21,245 nt of DNA from a virus. Shown one piece after another: positions 13,745 through 21,245 of the stretch; positions within the stretch are counted from its first letter, which is position 1; every line of letters starts with the position of its first letter. The stretch covers positions 1 to 21,245 of IMG/VR virus record IMGVR_UViG_3300044995_000057. One strand, written 5' to 3'. Under the pieces are notes generated by a model. The model saw nothing but the letters and a program-made list of their open reading frames with translations, had not been told where the DNA came from and searched no databases. Both the position numbers and the translations under genes were made by a program.

Positions 13745-14395
13745 TTAAAACCTGATCAGTCCCAGCGCGAGCACGAGCAGCATCATTGCGAGCAGCCACA
13801 GATGCTGGCGTGCGTTGCGCTTCATTTGCTCTTCGACCGCGCGCAATCTGCGCTCAAACTCATGCCAGCTATCTGCGGCATGGCGCAACAGGTGATTTCT
13901 GCTCAGCAGCATCCAGTCGTTGCGCTTAGGCACAGACGCAGTGAACGCTTGTTCCACTGCGTCGTTGAATTTGACGCCGACGCTCAAAAGCTCGCTCAGC
14001 CGTCTCGCAAAAATAATCGCAACCCCCATCGCCGCCTGCGACTCGCACTCGTCCGCTGTGGCGATGACGTTGCAGCCGGCGTCGTAGTTGATGCGTCTTG
14101 CAAGCAGCTCCGTTTTGCATGCATTGAGCACGAGTAGATTCGCTCTTGCGTGACGGACGATCGCTGCAAAGTCGTTTGCGTTGAGAAGCTCCGTCTCGTT
14201 GAGCCAAAATCCGCTTTCGTCCGCATGCCCGACGCACCAGACGATGTCATAGCGCGTGCTGCGAGAAAGCAGATCCTTTTTGCGCACGGGCGGCAAGAGG
14301 ACGTCTGCGTGCAGAATCGACGTCAACTGCTCCACTTCATCCACCATCGAACGCTCTTGCTCAGATAAGATCAAGAGCGTGCGCACGCCATTCAT
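13745..14395 (-). CDS. small CHAT-fold (caspase-like) protein with C-terminal membrane anchor (216 aa)
   Basis: CHAT proteins are caspase-related cysteine peptidases. The Cys/His signature is present and spaced as in the family. Y-D-I-V-W-C-V-G-H-A-D at 49-59 carries the catalytic-type His57, followed by G-F-W-L-N-E. L-L-V-L-N-A-C-K-T at 87-95 carries Cys93. N-V-I-A-T-A-D-E-C near 109-117 and a helix with A-A-M-G-V-A-I-I-F-A-R-R-L follow, then N-D-A-V-E-Q-A. The C-terminus has a charged helix (EFERRLRAVEEQMKRNARQ) and one hydrophobic span, residues about 199-214, ending R-F, like a tail anchor with the peptidase in the cytoplasm. There is no TPR, death-like or NB-ARC domain. ATG 14395 is chosen over an in-frame TTG at 14428. 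The gene lies behind the tail fibre and between small unknown genes in the late operon; the substrate is unknown. Confidence 0.8.
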   Translation of the reverse strand: MNGVRTLLILSEQERSMVDEVEQLTSILHADVLLPPVRKKDLLSRSTRYDIVWCVGHADESGFWLNETELLNANDFAAIVRHARANLLVLNACKTELLARRINYDAGCNVIATADECESQAAMGVAIIFARRLSELLSVGVKFNDAVEQAFTASVPKRNDWMLLSRNHLLRHAADSWHEFERRLRAVEEQMKRNARQHLWLLAMMLLVLALGLIRF

Positions 14396-14396
14396 G

Positions 14397-14459
14397 TCAC
14401 TCGTCTTCCCCGCCGTCCGTCGCCACAAAACCGACTTCCAGATCGTCGATGCGCAGCAA
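14397..14459 (-). other. 20-codon reading frame between two late genes (possible C-terminal extension or micro-ORF)
   Basis: Starting at a TTG without a ribosome site, this frame encodes L-R-I-D-D-L-E-V-G-F-V-A-T-D-G-G-E-D-E and stops one base before the CHAT start. It is in the same frame as the 114-aa gene upstream, separated from it only by that gene's TGA and three codons. Its acidic, strand-like composition looks coding, unlike the Arg-rich alternatives in this gap. It may be a remnant of an extended C-terminus, a read-through product, or chance. Confidence 0.25.
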
Positions 14460-14468
14460 TACGTTCTG

Positions 14469-14813
14469 TCATCGTTGTTTTTCTTTCTGTCGCTCTTCTC
14501 TCACACCTTCTGCTTTTTCTCGTCTCTGCGTGATTTTTCGCTCCGGCCTCTGCCGCAAAACGACGGCCAGCGCTTCCAGCGTGAAGCGCCATTCGTCCCA
14601 CTGCTCCGCCGGAAAGCTCCCCACCGCCTCCCCTTTCACCCTCGCCGTTGCTAATTTTGCCTGCAGCTCCTCGTCGTTCATTTCGTTTAATATGAAGTCG
14701 ACGAGAATACGCAGGTGATGCAGCAGTAGAGCAACCTGTCCGACCATCATATTCGCAAGCTGCGTTTCCTGTGGTTCATCCCACCGGTATTCAATTTTTA
14801 ATTCTTTACTCAC
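14469..14813 (-). CDS. hypothetical helical protein behind the tail fibre (114 aa)
   Basis: The start is a GTG at 14813 with GAGGAG upstream; the site lies beside the stop of the tail fibre gene, so the two are coupled. Residues 1-75 are a helical domain with a hydrophobic helix (NMMVGQVALLLHHLRILVDF) that contains two His and one Arg, so is more likely a packed helix than a membrane span. A segment W-D-E-W-R-F-T-L-E-A-L-A follows. The last 28 residues are highly charged and probably disordered (RPERKITQRREKAEGVREER). The family is not recognised. It is followed by the short gap that leads to the CHAT gene. Confidence 0.75.
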   Translation of the reverse strand: MSKELKIEYRWDEPQETQLANMMVGQVALLLHHLRILVDFILNEMNDEELQAKLATARVKGEAVGSFPAEQWDEWRFTLEALAVVLRQRPERKITQRREKAEGVREERQKEKQR

Positions 14814-14825
14814 GTTCTTTTCTCC

Positions 14826-18205
<3,380 letters not shown>

Positions 18206-18209
<4 letters not shown>

Positions 18210-20158
18210 GCTTGCTGCTCCGGCGTGATGGTGTAAGTCTGGCTGTCCGGCGCATATTCCGCCTCATCGACATAGAGCGGCGAAATGGCCAGGTGGCGCG
18301 GCACACGCTCAATGGCTATCCACTCGCCTGCTGGCAGCACGCCCTCGGCGTCCGGCTGGCTGCCGGTCGCCGTGACGATCCGGCCACTGAGCGTGTAGAT
18401 TTTGGCGTCGCTCTCCTGCGGCTCGACCGGAGCAGCGTAGACACGCATGTTGCGATTGCTGTCGATGGCGGCTTGCAGCTTGCGGCCATCAGAACGCCCG
18501 ACGCTCAACAGCTTGTCTATTTCATCAAAGCAACTCAGGTCGCCGTCGCGATCCGGCGAGTCGAAAATGCCGGACGCATCCTCGATGCGCACCGACGCCA
18601 GTCCGCCGCTCGCTGTGACAATCGCCGCAATCTGCGCCGTCGTCTCCTGGACGCACTGCACGATGTGCGGGACAAACTCGCCGGTCGGATTTGCGATCCA
18701 CGCCGAGCCGTTCCACGCCAGGCACGTACCGCTGGCACTCGGCGTCGTCTTGATGCTGTAGTAATCCGTGGCGCTGAGCGAGCCGGTGCGCTCGACGACG
18801 ATCCAGTACGTGGTGCCGCTGGTCAGGTTGACCAACGGCGAGAATGTGAAAGTCGTCCACGCTGGCTCTTCATTCGGCAGGGCCGCCGCCGCCAGCGTGC
18901 TCTGTGCAAGCTGCGCGCCTGGTTGTCCGGCGTTGTTGGCGTGCAGCGCCACGCGCAGCGTGTCGCTCGGTGTGCCGATGACAGCCGCCATGATGCTGAT
19001 CTCACGCATCGGCAGCGTGTCGGTGGCGACGAAGGATTGCGCCATGCGGTGGCCGTACAGCACGACGGTCTTCGTGCTGGCGCTGTATTCGTAAGTCGGT
19101 GCAGGCGACACCATCAAATCAGCGCCTTGCTCAATGGTGATTGTGGGGCCTGCAGCTTCCGATACGATGCTGCTGCCCGTGACGGTAAAGTATCCGTCGT
19201 TTTGCTTTCCGTCCACCTCGTAGATGCCATTGTTTTGTGCGCTGCCGGAGATACGGATCGTCTTCCAGACCTCGATAAAGCCGAAGCCCTGCGCGTTGTC
19301 GTAAATGTCATCCGATGGATCGAAGAAGATGGTGTTGGCGGTATAGGTGACACGCTCGCCGCTTTGCGTTTGCGTGACGGTGAACGTCCGGTTGTTCGAC
19401 GTGGAGCCGGACACGGCCAGCACGACGCCGACGTCCAGATGCTTGAAGCGAGCGAAGAAATCCACCAGGCCGGTCTTTCTGGAAAACACCACATCGCTGC
19501 TGGTCAGCTGCCAGCCGATGGCCTGCGTCTTCCCGGCCTGTCCCTCGTTCGCCACCCGCGCGCCACTGCGCTGATACTTGCGCCATTTCAGGATGTTCGA
19601 CCATCCAACGCAGTGCAGCGTGCCGGTGAGTCGCCCGTCTGCCTTGCTGCTCGCCCCGCCGAACGAAGGCAGTTTCGGCGGATTCGCCGAGGACGCCAGC
19701 ACGTCAGCCGCCTTCGCCGCTGCCCGCTCCGCCGTCGCTTCGCCGATAGTGATCAGCGCTTCCTTGATGCCGTAGCGGTACTGAGACGCAGTATCATCAA
19801 GCGGTGCGCTGGTGCGTCGCTCGTAGCCGGTCGGCGTGCGCAGCGTGTACGCTACTGACACACGATTTGCCATGTTTTCGAGCGATGCACCGACACGCAG
19901 TGCGCCGCTCTGTACCTCCGCCTCATAGACAAAGCCAGCCCACACCTCGACGCCGAGGTCGTTCACCAGGAGCACAGGACGGCGCAGCATCTCCAGCACC
20001 GACCAGACGGCGTGCTCCGGGCCGTCCACGTCGATCTGCGCCAGTGTGTAGCCCCAGCGCGCCGTTGAGCGATACCGGCGCACGGTCAGCCTCAAGTCCG
20101 GCGAAATAGCGCCGTAGACCGTTTGCGAATCTTCCGCGGGCAGATACGCATGGATCAT
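18206..20158 (-). CDS. tail / baseplate-type structural protein (650 aa)
   Basis: The start is ATG 20158, which overlaps the stop of the preceding gene (ATGA); a longer frame to 20236 lies inside that gene. Residues 1-160 resemble the ring-forming part of distal tail or baseplate proteins (R-L-T-V-R-R-Y-R, G-P-E-H-A-V-W-S-V-L-E-M-L-R-R-P, V-W-A-G-F-V-Y-E). At about 246-262 and 300-316 two related units appear (V-S-G-S-T-S-N-N-R-T-F-T-V and I-S-G-S-A-Q-N-N-G-I-Y-E-V). A beta-sandwich at about 368-500 looks like a choice-of-anchor-R type adhesion domain (Q-S-F-V-A-T-D, L-T-S-G-T-T-Y-W-I-V-V). The C-terminal 150 residues return to a mixed fold. It is coupled to the tail fibre gene. An assembly hub linking tail tip and fibre is the likely role. 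Confidence 0.8.
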
Positions 20159-21245
20159 AGCGTCGCAATCCTCGGGCGGTAGAACGCCTGAATCTGCATC
20201 GTCCACGCCGCCGTTACGCCTTGGCCTTCCTGCCACACGTAAAGCCGTTGCGCCGTGTTCGGTACAACGTGCACCGGCGGCGTGACGGTGTTATAGATCG
20301 GATGATTTGCTCCCGCCTCAATCAAGTATTGCGCTCCCTCGATGCCGTCGTCCACCAGCCAATCGTTGTTTTGCACGAGCATCCCGCGCTGCACAAAGTA
20401 GCGGTAAAAGCGCTGCTCGGCGGGAGCGAGCACGAAGTAATCGATGGCAGCGCTGAGAGAAGTCGAAGCGCCACGGAACCACAGACGCAGCACCAACTGG
20501 CTCCATCCGCTGGCGTTGCTGCCGCCTGGCGGCAGAGGGATTGCGCCGAGGTCTTGCATGTAGACGGCGTTGCGCAGCGTCGCCATCGGCGTGCGGTAGA
20601 GCGTAACCAAACCGTAGTAGTCATAAAGTTGCGCCCAGCCGTAAAGCGGGCCGCTGCCGCCCGAAGACACGCTCGCGCAGCGCACCAGGATTCTTGCCCA
20701 GCGCCCGGCGAATTGATTGACGGTGTTGGCTGGCAGATTGAACGCAATGCTCGCCGGATTGCTGCCGGTCACATTGGCAATCTGCCCGCCGGATGCGCCG
20801 GTCAAGTTAGTGCCTGCGTAGCCGCTCGTGTTCGCCTCGCCCTCCAGGTGAATCGTCACGCTCGGCGCAAAGGTGTTGTTAGAAATGTGGAAGCCGTAAT
20901 AGCCACGGTTACCGCCGCTCGTGTTGCGTAGCCGCACCTCCAACGGCGCTGGCAGGTCGCCGACGACGGACGCAGCGGCGATGTCGGCGTAGTTGGTTGT
21001 GCCGTTGTTGATCGTCAGCCCGCTGGTGTTATTGGTGCCGTTCGGATTCGTCAGCGGAATCTGCGTTCGTGCGCCCTCCCAGAACGGCTGGCGTGTAACA
21101 ATGAGCGTCGCCTTGATCTGCGCCTGGCCGAACACAGTTAGCGCCTTATCGTCGAGCACCAGCACACCACCGCTGATCTCGCTGCGCCATGTGGTTGTAT
21201 CGCCGGACGGCTGAAAGTTTAGGTAGACTTTTGCGCCCGTCAGCG
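20155..21245 (-). CDS. tail structural protein (5' end outside window; 363 aa visible)
   Basis: The frame is open through the right edge, so the real start lies beyond the window. It reads L-T-G-A-K-V-Y-L-N-F-Q-P-S-G-D before the first in-window start codon, which makes an internal GTG start at 21165 unlikely. The visible part is beta-rich and asparagine/glycine-rich (PNGTNNTSGLTINNGTTN), with jelly-roll-like stretches (PLEVRLRNTSGGNRGYYGFH, then A-R-I-L-V-R-C). The C-terminus is more compact (PVHVVPNTAQRLYVW, then W-T-M-Q-I-Q-A-F-Y-R-P-R). It is coupled to the next gene by ATGA. I read it as a distal tail or adhesion protein from composition and position; no specific family is recognised. 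Confidence 0.75.
   Translation of the reverse strand, partial: LTGAKVYLNFQPSGDTTTWRSEISGGVLVLDDKALTVFGQAQIKATLIVTRQPFWEGARTQIPLTNPNGTNNTSGLTINNGTTNYADIAAASVVGDLPAPLEVRLRNTSGGNRGYYGFHISNNTFAPSVTIHLEGEANTSGYAGTNLTGASGGQIANVTGSNPASIAFNLPANTVNQFAGRWARILVRCASVSSGGSGPLYGWAQLYDYYGLVTLYRTPMATLRNAVYMQDLGAIPLPPGGSNASGWSQLVLRLWFRGASTSLSAAIDYFVLAPAEQRFYRYFVQRGMLVQNNDWLVDDGIEGAQYLIEAGANHPIYNTVTPPVHVVPNTAQRLYVWQEGQGVTAAWTMQIQAFYRPRIATL

Noticed and set aside
14392-14601. Minus-strand frame of 69 codons spanning the gap before the CHAT gene
   Set aside because: Strongly Arg-rich and out of frame with the 114-aa gene it overlaps; only its last 26 codons from an ATGA-coupled ATG at 14472 could be translated, which may merely carry ribosomes to the CHAT start.

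Overview
The window reads as part of a tailed double-stranded DNA bacteriophage genome, or a prophage of one. It carries replication, packaging, portal, head-completion and tail genes in tightly packed, often overlapping operons. Base composition is GC-rich by eye, and Shine-Dalgarno sites are strong (AAGGAG/AGGAGG) and bacterial in type. No ribosomal, housekeeping, integrase or tRNA gene is visible, so the host cannot be fixed. The mix of proteins (VirE-type helicase, RepB-like primase, ParB-methyltransferase fusion, DUF1073-like portal, CHAT protein) resembles phages and prophages of Chloroflexota or similar GC-rich bacteria, but that is an impression from memory, not a search result.

Layout. 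(1) 1-1371, minus strand: a leftward early operon of four genes. These are an 84-aa unknown, two small paralogous ribosome-modulation-factor-like proteins, and a larger phage protein that runs off the left edge. (2) 1372-1573: an AT-rich divergent control region. It holds a near-consensus leftward promoter and a weaker rightward one. (3) 1574-7099, plus strand: a Cro/C1-type repressor, a RepB-like primase, a VirE-type helicase, then a non-coding segment with two opposed arrays of a 9-bp repeat around an AT-rich core (a candidate replication origin). After it come a HARP-like protein, a Toprim protein, a MazG-like protein, a Vsr-like nuclease and two small unknowns. (4) 7144-8535: a ParB-domain/DNA methyltransferase fusion whose coding sequence contains three consecutive near-perfect hairpins. 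(5) 8525-13215, plus: small and large terminase, portal, head morphogenesis protein, a gp10-like connector and a short unknown. (6) 13249-21245, minus: a leftward late operon, read from right to left. It has a tail protein cut by the right edge, a 650-aa tail/baseplate protein, an 1127-aa tail fibre, a 114-aa unknown, a small CHAT-fold (caspase-like) protein with a C-terminal membrane anchor, and two short unknowns.

How the parts fit. The repressor and the two divergent promoters probably set the early switch. Primase, helicase and Toprim protein would replicate the genome, possibly from the repeat array between them. MazG, nuclease and methyltransferase would handle nucleotides and DNA modification. 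Terminase, portal and head genes then package DNA, and the oppositely transcribed tail operon supplies the adsorption apparatus. Major capsid, tape measure, tail tube, holin and endolysin are not recognisable here and should lie outside the window.

The most unusual items are the membrane-anchored CHAT protein behind the tail fibre, the inverted iteron-like arrays at 4083-4217, and the hairpin cluster inside the methyltransferase gene.
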